NCBI GenBank assembly: GCA_035570275.1
Contig: DATMNI010000208.1
Coordinates: 1-40,866 of the forward strand
Length of the DNA stretch: 40,866 bases
DNA from: DATMNI01 sp035570275
GTDB lineage: Bacteria; Acidobacteriota; Terriglobia; Bryobacterales; Bryobacteraceae
Direction of reading: 5' to 3'
Under the pieces are notes generated by a model. That model was not told the DNA's origin. It did no database searches and worked only from the letters and a program-made list of their open reading frames with translations. This document shows positions 32,199 to 40,822 of the stretch, piece by piece; position 1 is the stretch's first letter, and the number at the start of each line of letters is the position of its first letter. The translations under genes and the position numbers were made by a program.

Positions 32199-34700
32199 AT
32201 GGCCGCCATACTGCAAGATCTCCGGTATTCCCTGCGCACGCTGCGCAAGTCGCCCGTTTTTCTGGCTGTAGCCGTGCTTTCGCTTGCTCTGGGGATCGGC
32301 GCCAACACGGCAATCTTCACACTCATCAACCAGCTCATTTTGCAGCCGCTGCCGGTGAAGAATCCGGAACAGCTTGTGATGCTGGCCGGACGCGGTAAAC
32401 ATTACGGCGGCAACAACGGGCCGGATCGGCTTTCTTATCCGATGTATCGGGAGATCCGCGACAAGAATCAGGTCTTCAGCGGCATGTTCTGCACGTACCC
32501 GGGTACCGTGAGTGCGTCGTTCCAAGGCGGCACGGAGCTGATCGGGGCGGATTTTGTTTCGGGCAACTACTTCCCGGTTTTGGGCATCGGCGCGGCGGCG
32601 GGCCGCGTCTTCACCGCTTCCGACGATCTGATTCAGGGCGGGCATCCTCTGGCCGTGCTCAGTTACGGCTACTGGCGCGGGCGTTTCGGCGCGGACCGGG
32701 GCATCGTCGGAAAGCAGATCGTTGTCAATGGCCGCGGGTTGACGATTATCGGTGTGAGCCCGGCGGGGTTCGACGGAGTGGAGCCGGGCCGCGCGCCGCA
32801 GATTCGCATCCCGATGACCATGAGAGATTCCCTGCCAAACACGGGTTTCAGCCGCTTGAACGAGGACCGCTTCCGCTGGACGGAGGTCTTCGGCCGCCTC
32901 AAGCCCGGAATGACGATGGAGAAGGCGCAAGCAGGGCTGCAGCCGCTGTTCCACCAGATCCTGAACCGCGAAGTGACGGAGAAGCCGTTCGCCAAGGCCT
33001 CGCCATTCGTCAAACAGGAGTTCCTGAAGATGTGGATGGAGGTGATGCCCGGATCGAAGGGCCGGTCGAACCTGCGCAGGGTTTACTCGAAGCCGCTTTT
33101 CGCACTGATGGGAATTGTCGGCCTGGTGCTGTTGATCGCCTGCTCGAATCTGGCGAATCTGCTGATCGCGCGCGCTTCGGCGAGGCAGAAGGAGATCGCG
33201 GTTCGCCTGGCGTTGGGCGCGGGACGCGGCAGGCTCGTCAGGCAACTGCTGATGGAGAGTCTCGTGCTCGCAGCGGTTGGCGGGTCGCTGGGCGTTGGTC
33301 TGGCAGTGACGATCGACCGGGCGCTGATCGATTTTTTGCCCTCGGGACACACCCCGCTCTCGCTTTCCAGCACGCCGGATTGGACTGTGCTCGGCTTCAC
33401 CTTCGCTATTTCGCTACTGGCGGGCGGCATTTTCGGACTGGTTCCGGCGCTGCAATCCACGCGGCCGAAACTGGCGAATACATTGAAGGACGAAGCGGGC
33501 GGCGTGGTCCGCGGCGGCTCCGCCGGATTGCGCAAGGGCCTGGTGGTGGCGCAGGTTTCGCTTTCGCTGCTGCTGCTGATCGGCGCGGGGTTGTTCCTGC
33601 AGAGCTTGCGCAACCTGAAGACGCTGAATCCCGGCTTCGAGGTCAAGAATTTGCTCGCCTTCGATGTAGACCCCACCATGAGCCGCTACGACCCCAAGTG
33701 GAGTACGGATTACTACCGCCGCCTGCACGAACGGTTGACCGCGCTTCCCGGCGTGGAATCTCATACCTTCGCGGTAGTCCCGCTACTGGAGGACAACGAG
33801 TGGGATAGCTGGGTCACCATAGAAGGTTACTCGGCCAAGCAAGATGAGCGGCCCGATCCGCACATGCAGTATTGCAGTCCCGGGTTCTTCAAGACCCTCA
33901 AGATTCCCGTGCTGCTGGGCCGCGACTTCAACGAGCGCGACGTTGCCGGCGCGCCCAAAGTGGGGATTGTGAACCAGAAATTCGTCAAGCGATATCTGGG
34001 CGGCGCCGATCCGATCGGCCGCCACATCGGTATGGGAATCGACCCGGGAACAAAGTTGGATATCCAGATCGTGGGCGTGGTGGGAGACACGAAGTACGAA
34101 AGCATGCGGGACGAGATTCCCTTCGAACTCTACATTCCCAGCGAGCAAACGAACTTTGCGAACGGGGGCACGGTCTACGTGCGCGCTCAGGGCGACCCGA
34201 CTCAACTTTTCAATACGCTGCGCACGGCGGTGCGAGGCGTCGATGCCGGCGTGCCGATGTACGACATGCGCACGTTGGAAGGCCAAATGGAGATTTCGCT
34301 GCTCACCGAGCGTTTGCTGGCCACGCTTTCGAGCGTCTTCGGGTGTCTTGCCACGCTGCTGGCCGCGCTAGGGCTTTATGGCGTGATGGCTTTCATGGTG
34401 GCGCGGCGCACGCGCGAGATCGGCATTCGCATGGCGCTGGGCGCGGGGCAAGGCTCCGTGGTGTGGATGGTGCTGAGCGAAACGCTGACGCTGGCCGGAA
34501 TTGGCGTGGCCCTCGGACTTGCCGGCGCCTACGGCGTAACGCGGCTGATTCAGGCCCAGTTATTCGGGGTTAAGCCCACCGACCTGCTCACCATGGCCGC
34601 TGCTTCGGTGGGAATCGCAGCCGTGACGGCCCTGGCAGGCTACATCCCGGCGCGGCGCGCTACGGGGATCGATCCGATGAGCGCGTTGCGGTGGGAGTAG
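32199..34700 (+). CDS. ADOP-type duplicated orphan permease (MacB/FtsX family)
   Basis: The product is about 833 residues. It has the standard layout of the acidobacterial duplicated orphan permeases: N-terminal LQDLRYSLRTLRKSPVFLAV and an FtsX-like first helix (ALGIGANTAIFTLINQL), a first periplasmic MacB domain, an FtsX core (LLIACSNLANLLIARASARQ with KEIAVRLALGAGRGRLVRQ), then a second copy of both, ending LLAALGLYGVMAFMVARRTR, EIGIRMALGAG and YIPARRATGIDPMSALRWE. About eight membrane helices are expected. No ATPase gene accompanies it, hence 'orphan'. Such proteins occur in tens of copies per genome in Solibacter-like organisms and their substrates are unknown. The 113 nt upstream contain a 9-nt tandem repeat (GGTCGGTGG, from 32108). 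Confidence 0.95.
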   Translation: MAAILQDLRYSLRTLRKSPVFLAVAVLSLALGIGANTAIFTLINQLILQPLPVKNPEQLVMLAGRGKHYGGNNGPDRLSYPMYREIRDKNQVFSGMFCTYPGTVSASFQGGTELIGADFVSGNYFPVLGIGAAAGRVFTASDDLIQGGHPLAVLSYGYWRGRFGADRGIVGKQIVVNGRGLTIIGVSPAGFDGVEPGRAPQIRIPMTMRDSLPNTGFSRLNEDRFRWTEVFGRLKPGMTMEKAQAGLQPLFHQILNREVTEKPFAKASPFVKQEFLKMWMEVMPGSKGRSNLRRVYSKPLFALMGIVGLVLLIACSNLANLLIARASARQKEIAVRLALGAGRGRLVRQLLMESLVLAAVGGSLGVGLAVTIDRALIDFLPSGHTPLSLSSTPDWTVLGFTFAISLLAGGIFGLVPALQSTRPKLANTLKDEAGGVVRGGSAGLRKGLVVAQVSLSLLLLIGAGLFLQSLRNLKTLNPGFEVKNLLAFDVDPTMSRYDPKWSTDYYRRLHERLTALPGVESHTFAVVPLLEDNEWDSWVTIEGYSAKQDERPDPHMQYCSPGFFKTLKIPVLLGRDFNERDVAGAPKVGIVNQKFVKRYLGGADPIGRHIGMGIDPGTKLDIQIVGVVGDTKYESMRDEIPFELYIPSEQTNFANGGTVYVRAQGDPTQLFNTLRTAVRGVDAGVPMYDMRTLEGQMEISLLTERLLATLSSVFGCLATLLAALGLYGVMAFMVARRTREIGIRMALGAGQGSVVWMVLSETLTLAGIGVALGLAGAYGVTRLIQAQLFGVKPTDLLTMAAASVGIAAVTALAGYIPARRATGIDPMSALRWE

Positions 34701-34716
34701 CGGCGCGCTAAAAGCC

Positions 34717-35841
34717 TCAAATTGCCCGCATCACCAGAGCCGTGATGTCGTCGTGCTGCCGGGTGCGCCCCACGAAGGCGTCGACGGCGGACATCACGAT
34801 CTTCAACCCGTCGGCGGCGGTGCCGGATTCCAGCCCGCGAACCACTTCGAGCAGGCGCGGCTCGCCGTACTCTTCCTGGCGCTCGTTCTCGGCTTCGGTC
34901 ACGCCATCGGTAAACACCACCAGCAGATCGCCGGAGCCCAACGTGACGGTGCCCTGTTCGAAACGGGCGGAGGCCATCACTCCCAAGGGCAGGCCACCCG
35001 CCTCCAGCCGTTCCTGTGCCCCCGCCGCGCGGCGAAGCACGGGCGGATTGTGCCCCGCGCAGATATAGCGCATGGTACGGCTGGCCAGGTCCAGTTCGCC
35101 GAGGAACGCCGTGGTGAAGCGCAGCCCGCCCAGGCTATTCGCACAAGCATAGCGATTCAAGCCGAGCACCAATTCTGCCAGCGCCACCGGCGCGGCCGCC
35201 AGCGTGTGCAGGCTGGCCTGAATGGTCGCCATCAGCAGCGCCGCGGGAATGCTCTTGCCTGCCACGTCGGCCACGATCAGCAGCAGGCGGCCGCCATCGC
35301 GGTGGAATGCATCATAGTAATCGCCGGATACGGTGTTGGCCGGCCGCGTGGCGAAAGCCAGGTCGAAACCCGGCACCTCAGGCGAAGCGGAAGGCAAGAG
35401 CCACCGCTGAATCTCGCGCGCGATCTCCAGGTCGCGCTTCATCGTTACGCGGTCGGCCAGTTCCAGCGCCAGCAACAGGATGAATGCCGCGGTGATGACC
35501 AGGATACTGGCGCTTCCGTTGCGGCTGAACAGGTCAAACACGACGTAGACAATCGTAAGCAGCAGGAAAACCCGCCGCGCCGGCGACAGTTTGCGCAGCA
35601 GAGCCCAAGCCAAAGCGCGGGCAGCATAGATACGATGCCGGTGGCCGCGATGCTGGCCGATGGCATCCCAATCCACGTCCTTGGCGTAGAAATCGTAACC
35701 GGCACGCGCATCCGCCTTGAAGTCTGCCCAGAGCGCGTCCATCGCCATGCCGTCGGTCAGGCGGTCCCAAAAAGTCTGCAGCCGGTGGGCCGCGTCAGCT
35801 ATTTTATGGCCAAGCCTGTCGATCTTTTCCGCCAGAGACAT
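34717..35841 (-). CDS. Membrane-anchored PP2C/SpoIIE-type serine phosphatase (RsbU-like)
   Basis: The product is about 374 residues starting MSLAEKIDRLGHKIADAAHR. The frame is open to 36051, but the extra 70 residues are Pro/Ala/Ser-rich and overlap the divergent gene. Two membrane helices follow at about 105-150 (VFLLLTIVYVVFDLF, ILVITAAFILLLAL). The cytoplasmic catalytic domain has LEIAREIQRWLLPSASPEVP, NTVSGDYYDAF, LLLIVADVAGKSIPAALLMA, GHNPPVLRR, LLVVFTDGVTEAEN and RQHDDITALVMRA, with the metal-binding Asp residues in place. RsbU-type enzymes dephosphorylate anti-sigma antagonist proteins. No STAS antagonist or kinase lies next to it, so its partner is elsewhere. Confidence 0.92.
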   Translation of the reverse strand: MSLAEKIDRLGHKIADAAHRLQTFWDRLTDGMAMDALWADFKADARAGYDFYAKDVDWDAIGQHRGHRHRIYAARALAWALLRKLSPARRVFLLLTIVYVVFDLFSRNGSASILVITAAFILLLALELADRVTMKRDLEIAREIQRWLLPSASPEVPGFDLAFATRPANTVSGDYYDAFHRDGGRLLLIVADVAGKSIPAALLMATIQASLHTLAAAPVALAELVLGLNRYACANSLGGLRFTTAFLGELDLASRTMRYICAGHNPPVLRRAAGAQERLEAGGLPLGVMASARFEQGTVTLGSGDLLVVFTDGVTEAENERQEEYGEPRLLEVVRGLESGTAADGLKIVMSAVDAFVGRTRQHDDITALVMRAI

Positions 35842-36037
35842 CGGCACCACTATAACGAAATCCGGATTCAGTGAATGAGGACGCAGCCTCAGTCGCAGGT
35901 GATCGCCGCCGGCCCCGCTGGCGAAGGCGGCAGAAGCCAAAGCGCCCATCGACGACGCGGCTTTGCGGCGCTGAGGCGGCGGCTGGTGGGCTAAGCTGGT
36001 GGCGAGCGAGCGGCTACGTTGGAAGGGCGTTAACATG

Positions 36038-36067
36038 GCCCTATGAATCATAGCCCTATGAATCGCA
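36038..36067 (+). repeat. 15-nt tandem duplication at a translation start
   Basis: GCCCTATGAATCATA is followed by GCCCTATGAATCGCA. The duplication creates two in-frame ATGs (36043 and 36058) for the following gene. Confidence 0.9.
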
Positions 36068-36999
36068 TCCGTCGAGTATTCGCCATCGCCGGATCGCTGA
36101 TCGTGCTGTTATGCTGCGGTCAGGCGATCGCCGGTCCGATATTGATCCAGGAGTTGGTGGCCCGAGCGCTTGAAAAGTCGCATGCCCCTCAATGGACGGT
36201 GGATGAGGTATGGAAACATCTGCAAGCCGGCCAGATCGCGGATGCATTGAGGCTATTGGAAGTGCGGGCGGCGGAACATCGGGCGGTTGCGTCGGCAGAC
36301 GGGCTGGCGGCGGCCAAAGCTCTTGACGAGGCGGCGAGACAACTCCAGAAAGAGAAGATCGACCAAGCCTGGACAGATCGCATCGGGCAGACGGGGCAGA
36401 CCGGGCAGATCGGGCAAAACCTGCCTGATAACCGCCGGTTGTTCGCCGTGCTGGATGATGAACAATTGAAGGTTATCCGGCCACTCGACGACGTGTCCGC
36501 CGGCGCATTCAAAGTCCGATTCGTGCTGGGCTCGGACGTGAAGCAATTCGCCCGAAATTTCGAACAAGGCGGCAAAAATCCCCAGGCCTACCGCCAGACG
36601 ATGGACAAAGTCGTGCCGGATTGGTTCAACAAGGGCAAAGGAAAACGGATTTTTCTCATCGGAGCGGGTGTGGATCGGGAACGTATATCGGGAATCAAAG
36701 CGGCGTGGGAGCGAGACGGATATACCGCATTTTTCTATGAGGATTGTCTGGCGGCGTTCGGCCAGTTGTGCAGCGAAGGGGCCGTGGGGGCATTCATGGG
36801 AACCGCCGACTATGTGTTTGTGTGCACTCCGCGGGGGGCGTTGACCAGCCGTTACGTAACCGTCGAAGCCGATGTCACGTTGCGGGTGCGCAACGGCGGC
36901 CAGACTATGATCGTGATGGTGACGCCGGCGGACATTTTCGCCCCGGCCGCGGCGGCGACTGCCAGAGCTTTCATCCTAAATACGAACGCGCCCCAGTGA
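36043..36999 (+). CDS. Unrecognised exported protein
   Basis: The product is about 318 residues (or 313 from the ATG at 36058). A signal peptide (IAGSLIVLLCCGQAIAG) is followed by a helical region (DEVWKHLQAGQIADALRLLE) and a Gly/Gln repeat (IGQTGQTGQIGQ). Then comes a compact alpha/beta domain: LFAVLDDEQLKVIRPLDDVS, GKRIFLIGAGVDRERISGIK, AAWERDGYTAFFYEDCLAAF, GAVGAFMGTADYVFVCTPRG. The last pattern (strand, helix, 'FFYEDC', helix, 'DYVFVCTP') is reminiscent of flavodoxin- or TIR-like folds, but I cannot name a family. It stands alone between divergent and convergent neighbours. Confidence 0.7.
   Translation: MNHSPMNRIRRVFAIAGSLIVLLCCGQAIAGPILIQELVARALEKSHAPQWTVDEVWKHLQAGQIADALRLLEVRAAEHRAVASADGLAAAKALDEAARQLQKEKIDQAWTDRIGQTGQTGQIGQNLPDNRRLFAVLDDEQLKVIRPLDDVSAGAFKVRFVLGSDVKQFARNFEQGGKNPQAYRQTMDKVVPDWFNKGKGKRIFLIGAGVDRERISGIKAAWERDGYTAFFYEDCLAAFGQLCSEGAVGAFMGTADYVFVCTPRGALTSRYVTVEADVTLRVRNGGQTMIVMVTPADIFAPAAAATARAFILNTNAPQ
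36382..36417 (+). repeat. 9-nt tandem repeat, four copies
   Basis: ATCGGGCAG, ACGGGGCAG, ACCGGGCAG and ATCGGGCAA follow one another in frame. They encode IGQ-TGQ-TGQ-IGQ inside the unrecognised exported protein. Confidence 0.9.
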
Positions 37000-37032
37000 G
37001 TTGACCCTTCACGCGTTGTCCCGCTTTCACCG

Positions 37033-37917
37033 TTACTCCCCGTAATTAATCTCGGTCTGCCGGGCCGAAATACCGGAGTAAATCAACAGAATCAGCGATA
37101 CCATCAGCAACCCCGGCACCGCGATCCAAAACGGCGATGGGTCGGCATCGATCACCATCACGTTGAACGGCGGCGGGATGGGGATCTCCACCGGGCACAG
37201 GCCCTTCAGGTAAAAAATCACGCTGATTTTCTTCAGCAGCGCCGGCAGAAAGGGGTTCAGGTTCTCCCACACCATCACCACCGCCGCCGGGATCATCGGG
37301 TTGCGGAAGAAGAGGCCGGACATCAGGAAGACGGCGCCGTAGCCCACGCAGGCCAGGGCCGCAACCAGCATGTAGGACCCCAGTTGGCTCAGGCCGGGGC
37401 CGTGCAAAATGTAGCTGGTGTAAGCGGCGCCGAAGTGGCGGCCGATCATCAGGAAACTCAGCGCCGTGCTGCCCACAAACAGGACCAGCGCGGAGGCCAG
37501 GCCGGCCAGATACTTGCCCGCCACCAGGAACTCGCGGCGCATCGGGGTGAGGTAGTAGTAGTGCAGCGTCTTCTCCAACATCTCGCCCCGGAACAGGTTG
37601 GAGAAGATGCCCACGCAGCCGAAAAAGATGCCCAGCCGCAGGAAGTAGAAGTGGAACAGGCCGGCGAATACCAGACTGTCCTCGCCGATACTGTGGCGGT
37701 TGGAATGGCGGCCCATCTCGATCAGCCAGTGCATCAGCGTTAACGCCACCGGCCCCAGCGCCAGCAAATAGACCCACCAGCCGCGCTTGGAGAGAAACGT
37801 CTTCTTGAGTTCGAGGCGCAGCACGCCGCCGATCTGGCGCATCCAGAGTTGGCTCGGGGTAGGTTGGCGCGGGGCAGGTTGGCTCATCGCCGGTTGGTTC
37901 ATCGCAGGCTGGTTCAT
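37033..37917 (-). CDS. ABC-2 type transporter permease
   Basis: The product is about 294 residues with six predicted membrane helices (VYLLALGPVALTLMHWLIE, FYFLRLGIFFGCVGIFSNLF, LVLFVGSTALSFLMIG, YMLVAALACVGYGAVFLMSG, a late helix FWIAVPGLLMVSLILLIYS and others). The stretch FRGEMLEKTLHYYYLTPMRR is the typical ABC-2 cytoplasmic/elbow element. The N-terminus is a repeat of MNQPA-like pentapeptides from a 15-nt DNA repeat, so translation may also begin at the second or third Met. Its ATG overlaps the TGA of the upstream ATPase gene (ATGA), so translation is coupled. It is the last gene of the four-gene export operon. Confidence 0.88.
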   Translation of the reverse strand: MNQPAMNQPAMSQPAPRQPTPSQLWMRQIGGVLRLELKKTFLSKRGWWVYLLALGPVALTLMHWLIEMGRHSNRHSIGEDSLVFAGLFHFYFLRLGIFFGCVGIFSNLFRGEMLEKTLHYYYLTPMRREFLVAGKYLAGLASALVLFVGSTALSFLMIGRHFGAAYTSYILHGPGLSQLGSYMLVAALACVGYGAVFLMSGLFFRNPMIPAAVVMVWENLNPFLPALLKKISVIFYLKGLCPVEIPIPPPFNVMVIDADPSPFWIAVPGLLMVSLILLIYSGISARQTEINYGE

Positions 37918-37920
37918 ATC
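37846..37920 (-). repeat. 15-nt tandem repeat at the permease N-terminus
   Basis: About five units of a 15-nt sequence (clearest: 37861-37875, 37876-37890, 37891-37905, 37906-37920; consensus AGGTTGGTTCATCGC) encode MNQPA-MNQPA-MSQPA-PRQPT and run across the start codon. Confidence 0.9.
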
Positions 37921-38912
37921 GTGCCTCCCTCGCCGCCGATCAGGTATTGGTAAACCGAGTTCACGTCGTCATCGGCCGGCGCCACCGATTCCACTTCCAG
38001 GCCGGTATCCATCACGATGCGGTTGAGCAGCAGGTAAAAGTTGTCGGCATCCCGCGTGCGCAGCAGCAGGCCTTTGCCATCGGTGTGGATCTTGGCCTCC
38101 ACCATATAGTCCTGCAAGAACAGGCGCGAGGCCAATTGGCCGGGGTGATCGCACCGCACCAGAATCTGCATGGGCTGCTCTTTCACCTCGCTGCGCACGC
38201 TGTGAATCTGGCCCTCGGCGACCACGTAGCCCTGGCTGAGCAGGATCACCTGATCGGAGATGCGGTCCACTTCGTGGAGGATGTGACTGGATACCAGCAC
38301 GTGCCGGCCGGCCTTGCCCCATTGCTGAAACAGCGCGATGGCTTCGGCGCGGGCCAGGGGGTCCAAGCCGTTGAGGGGTTCGTCGAGCACGACTACCTTG
38401 GGATCGTGCGCCGTGGCCTGGGCTAGTTTGGCGCGCTGCCGCATGCCTTTACTGTAGGCGGCGACCGGGCGGTTGCGGGCCTCAATCAAACCCGCCATCT
38501 GCAGTGACGCCATGGTGCGCTGGTCGCACTCCTCATGAGTCATGCCGAACATGCGGAGGAACGAGTAGACGAACTGGTAACCGGTGAGACCCTTGGGGAA
38601 CGCGTCGAACTGAGCGCAGTAGCCCACCACGCGGCACAGGTCCTGTGGACGGTCAGGGGGGATCCCAAGCACCCGGATCTCGCCCTGCGAGGGGCGGATC
38701 AACCCGGTCATGAGGTTCATGAGGGTGGTCTTGCCGGAACCATTGGGGCCCACCAGGCTGGTGATGCCGGGTGGAATATTGAGGCTGACTTTGTTGATGC
38801 CGAGCACCTCGCCGTAGAAGCGCGAGACGTTGTTGAAGGTGATCAGAGTGTCGCCCGGCGCGGGGGTGTCGCCGATGGCAGGGGTGTCGCTCAGTGTGCT
38901 GCTCACGTTCAT
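37914..38912 (-). CDS. ABC transporter ATP-binding protein (ABC-2 type)
   Basis: The product is about 332 residues from MNVSSTLSDTPAIGDTPAPG; the ATG at 38912 overlaps the TGA of the upstream permease gene. The open frame upstream is that permease read out of frame. Walker A is SLVGPNGSGKTTLMNLMTGL, the Q-loop follows in VVGYCAQFDAF, the signature is diverged (AYSKGMRQRAKLAQA), Walker B is KVVVLDEPLNGLDPLARAE and the switch His lies in LVSSHILHEVDRI. A C-terminal domain of about 100 residues (MQILVRCDHPGQLASRLF onward) follows. It presumably energises the permease encoded next to it. The N-terminal DTP repeat comes from an 18-nt tandem repeat. Confidence 0.95.
   Translation of the reverse strand: MNVSSTLSDTPAIGDTPAPGDTLITFNNVSRFYGEVLGINKVSLNIPPGITSLVGPNGSGKTTLMNLMTGLIRPSQGEIRVLGIPPDRPQDLCRVVGYCAQFDAFPKGLTGYQFVYSFLRMFGMTHEECDQRTMASLQMAGLIEARNRPVAAYSKGMRQRAKLAQATAHDPKVVVLDEPLNGLDPLARAEAIALFQQWGKAGRHVLVSSHILHEVDRISDQVILLSQGYVVAEGQIHSVRSEVKEQPMQILVRCDHPGQLASRLFLQDYMVEAKIHTDGKGLLLRTRDADNFYLLLNRIVMDTGLEVESVAPADDDVNSVYQYLIGGEGGTI
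38845..38898 (-). repeat. 18-nt tandem repeat at the ATPase N-terminus
   Basis: Three diverged 18-nt units (38845-38862, 38863-38880, 38881-38898), each containing GTGTCGC, encode TLSDTPAIGDTPAPGDTL. Confidence 0.8.
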
Positions 38913-39811
38913 CGGACCACCTCCGCGCCGCGAATCTTGCGCGCCAGCATGTAAAGGCAGATCAGGCAGAGCCCCGCCAGCGCGGCCCAGCAGCACCAAA
39001 GCGGCAGTTCCTCGCCTTCGATGACGCGGAAGAAAACCGCGCCGTTGGTGATGTGGGTCCGGCCTTCGAAAAGCTGCACCCAAATGGAGCCGATCAGCTC
39101 GCTGATGTTGAACAGGTGGCCCCACTTGGTTCGCTGCACCGCGTTGATGGTTGCCCCAAAGCCGCCGGCCACGAAGAACACGCCGAACATGAGGGCGCCG
39201 GCCGCGGGCTTCCACTTCACCCAGGCCGAAAGGGCCAACGCCAGCAGCGCCAGCAGCAGAATCCAGACCCAGGCGCCGAAGAACAGGCCCGCGGCGATGC
39301 GCGCGTTATCCTGCATCCATTGCCAGCCTTCCATGTAGCCTTGCAAGCCGAAGAGCAGCAGGCCCGGCACCCAGGTCATCGCCGACATCAGCACCAGCAG
39401 GATGGCCATCTTGCCCAGCACATATTCGACGCGTGAGAAGGGGCGCGCCAGATAGAGCGACAGCGCATTGTTGGCCAGGTCGGGCGACACCTGGCCGGGG
39501 CCGATGAAAGCCGCCAGGAACAGCGCCAGCATGCTCTGCCAGCCCAGCAGCGACATGAAGAACGTCACGTTGATGGAGATTAGCCGGTTGGCATTCTGCA
39601 CCCCCAGCAAGTTGAGCGCGCTGGCGTTGTGCTGCACGTAAATGATGAGCGCGCAGATCAGCGGGTAGATGAAGCTGGCCAGAAAAAAGATGGTGAGGAA
39701 GCGTGACTTCTGCATGTCCTCGAAGGCGTAGCGCGGGATCACCAGGAAACGCGAAAGTGGCGAGGTCATGGCGCCGTCGTAGGGCCGGTAGGTTTTCTTA
39801 TAGACGGCCAT
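38909..39811 (-). CDS. ABC-2 type transporter permease
   Basis: The product is about 300 residues. After MAVYKKTYRPYDGAMTSPLS come six membrane helices (FLTIFFLASFIYPLICALII, SMLALFLAAFIGPGQ, MAILLVLMSAMTWVPGLLLF, WVWILLLALLALALSAW, LMFGVFFVAGGFGATI, and a final CCWAALAGLCLICLYML). The segment GQVSPDLANNALSLYLARPF with SRVEYVLGK is the conserved ABC-2 loop found in gliding- or bacitracin-type exporters. The start overlaps the end of the upstream ATPase gene by 14 nt and its own stop overlaps the next ATPase start, so all four genes form one coupled operon. The substrate is unknown. Confidence 0.9.
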   Translation of the reverse strand: MAVYKKTYRPYDGAMTSPLSRFLVIPRYAFEDMQKSRFLTIFFLASFIYPLICALIIYVQHNASALNLLGVQNANRLISINVTFFMSLLGWQSMLALFLAAFIGPGQVSPDLANNALSLYLARPFSRVEYVLGKMAILLVLMSAMTWVPGLLLFGLQGYMEGWQWMQDNARIAAGLFFGAWVWILLLALLALALSAWVKWKPAAGALMFGVFFVAGGFGATINAVQRTKWGHLFNISELIGSIWVQLFEGRTHITNGAVFFRVIEGEELPLWCCWAALAGLCLICLYMLARKIRGAEVVR

Positions 39812-40814
39812 TGGCAGCTCCTGTTGTTGGGCCCGCCGCCGTTACTTTGTCGGGCGCGGGGGCCTCCATGGCTTTCAAGAAAATGTCCTCGAGCGAATCG
39901 CGCTTGCGGTTGAGGCGGCGGATCTGCACATTCTGCGCGGCGGCCACCTCGTACAACTGGCGGACTTCCAGGCCGTCGGGCAGAACCAGTTTGATGCGGC
40001 CCTGGGCGCCGATGGCGGTTTCGCAGCCCAGCTTTTCCATGGATTCCAGGAAGAACCCGTTAGCCTCGCCGCGCGTTTCCAACTCCAGGAAGCGGCGGTT
40101 GGAGCGGCGCTCTTCCTCCAGGTTGCAGAAGGCGGCGACGTTACCGTCCTTAAGGATGAGCACTTCGTCGCAACACTCTTCCACGTCGCGCAGCAGGTGC
40201 GAGGAGAGGATCAGGTGCAGGTCGCCGCGGTCGCGGATTTCCTGGATGAGCTGGATCATGCGGATGCGCGCGGGCGGGTCCAGGCCGTTGGTCGGCTCAT
40301 CCAGAAAGAGCAGTTTGGGACCGTGAGCGATGGCCTGGGCCAGCTTGGCGGCCTGCTTCATGCCGAGCGAATAGGTGCCCAGATTGCGGTAGCGGACCTC
40401 GCCTAATCCCACGTAAAAGAAAGCTTCGTGGGCGCGTTCCAGCGCGTGCTCCGGCGGCAGGCCGGCCAGTTCGGCCATCAACCGGACGAAACGCACGCCG
40501 CTCATGGAGGCGATGAACGAATCGTTCTCCGGCATGTAACCGATCAGGCTGCGGACTTCGCGGGCGTGGGTGCGGACATCGCGGCCGAAGATGCGGGCGG
40601 TTCCGGATGTGGGCTTATGGAAGCCGAGCAGCGTGTTAATGAGGGTGGACTTTCCCGCGCCGTTGGGCCCCAGCAGGCCGATGGACCGGCCGTTGAGAGT
40701 GGCTTTAAGATTCTTGAGGATGGCGCGCTGGCCAAAGCGCACTTCAAGACCATCCAATTCGATGACCGGGTCCATTCCCTTATTAGAACGCAGCGGCAGG
40801 TTGGGATGTTCCAT
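39798..40814 (-). CDS. ABC transporter ATP-binding protein (ABC-2 type)
   Basis: The product is about 338 residues (or 325 from the Met in MDPVIELDGLEVRFGQR). Walker A is IGLLGPNGAGKSTLINTLLG, the Q-loop region is SLIGYMPENDSFI, the signature is TYSLGMKQAAKLAQA, Walker B is KLLFLDEPTNGLDPPARIR and the switch His is in LILSSHLLRDVEE. A C-terminal accessory region (EERRSNRRFLELETRG, SLEDIFLKAME) follows, as in NatA/CcmA-like exporters. Its sequence differs clearly from the second ATPase, so the pump is probably a 2+2 heteromer or two paired transporters. It is the first gene of the operon; upstream lies a heptamer repeat and the window edge. Confidence 0.95.
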   Translation of the reverse strand: MEHPNLPLRSNKGMDPVIELDGLEVRFGQRAILKNLKATLNGRSIGLLGPNGAGKSTLINTLLGFHKPTSGTARIFGRDVRTHAREVRSLIGYMPENDSFIASMSGVRFVRLMAELAGLPPEHALERAHEAFFYVGLGEVRYRNLGTYSLGMKQAAKLAQAIAHGPKLLFLDEPTNGLDPPARIRMIQLIQEIRDRGDLHLILSSHLLRDVEECCDEVLILKDGNVAAFCNLEEERRSNRRFLELETRGEANGFFLESMEKLGCETAIGAQGRIKLVLPDGLEVRQLYEVAAAQNVQIRRLNRKRDSLEDIFLKAMEAPAPDKVTAAGPTTGAANGRL

Positions 40815-40822
40815 GAGTCACT

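Noticed and set aside
35842..36051. Extra 70 residues at the start of the PP2C-type phosphatase
   Set aside because: Pro/Ala/Ser-rich sequence overlapping the start of the divergent gene; the family-like protein begins at MSLAEKIDRLG.
38913..39215. Extension of the second ATPase frame upstream of 38912
   Set aside because: It is the preceding permease gene out of frame, rich in Arg and Gly, with no ABC features; the ATGA junction marks the start.
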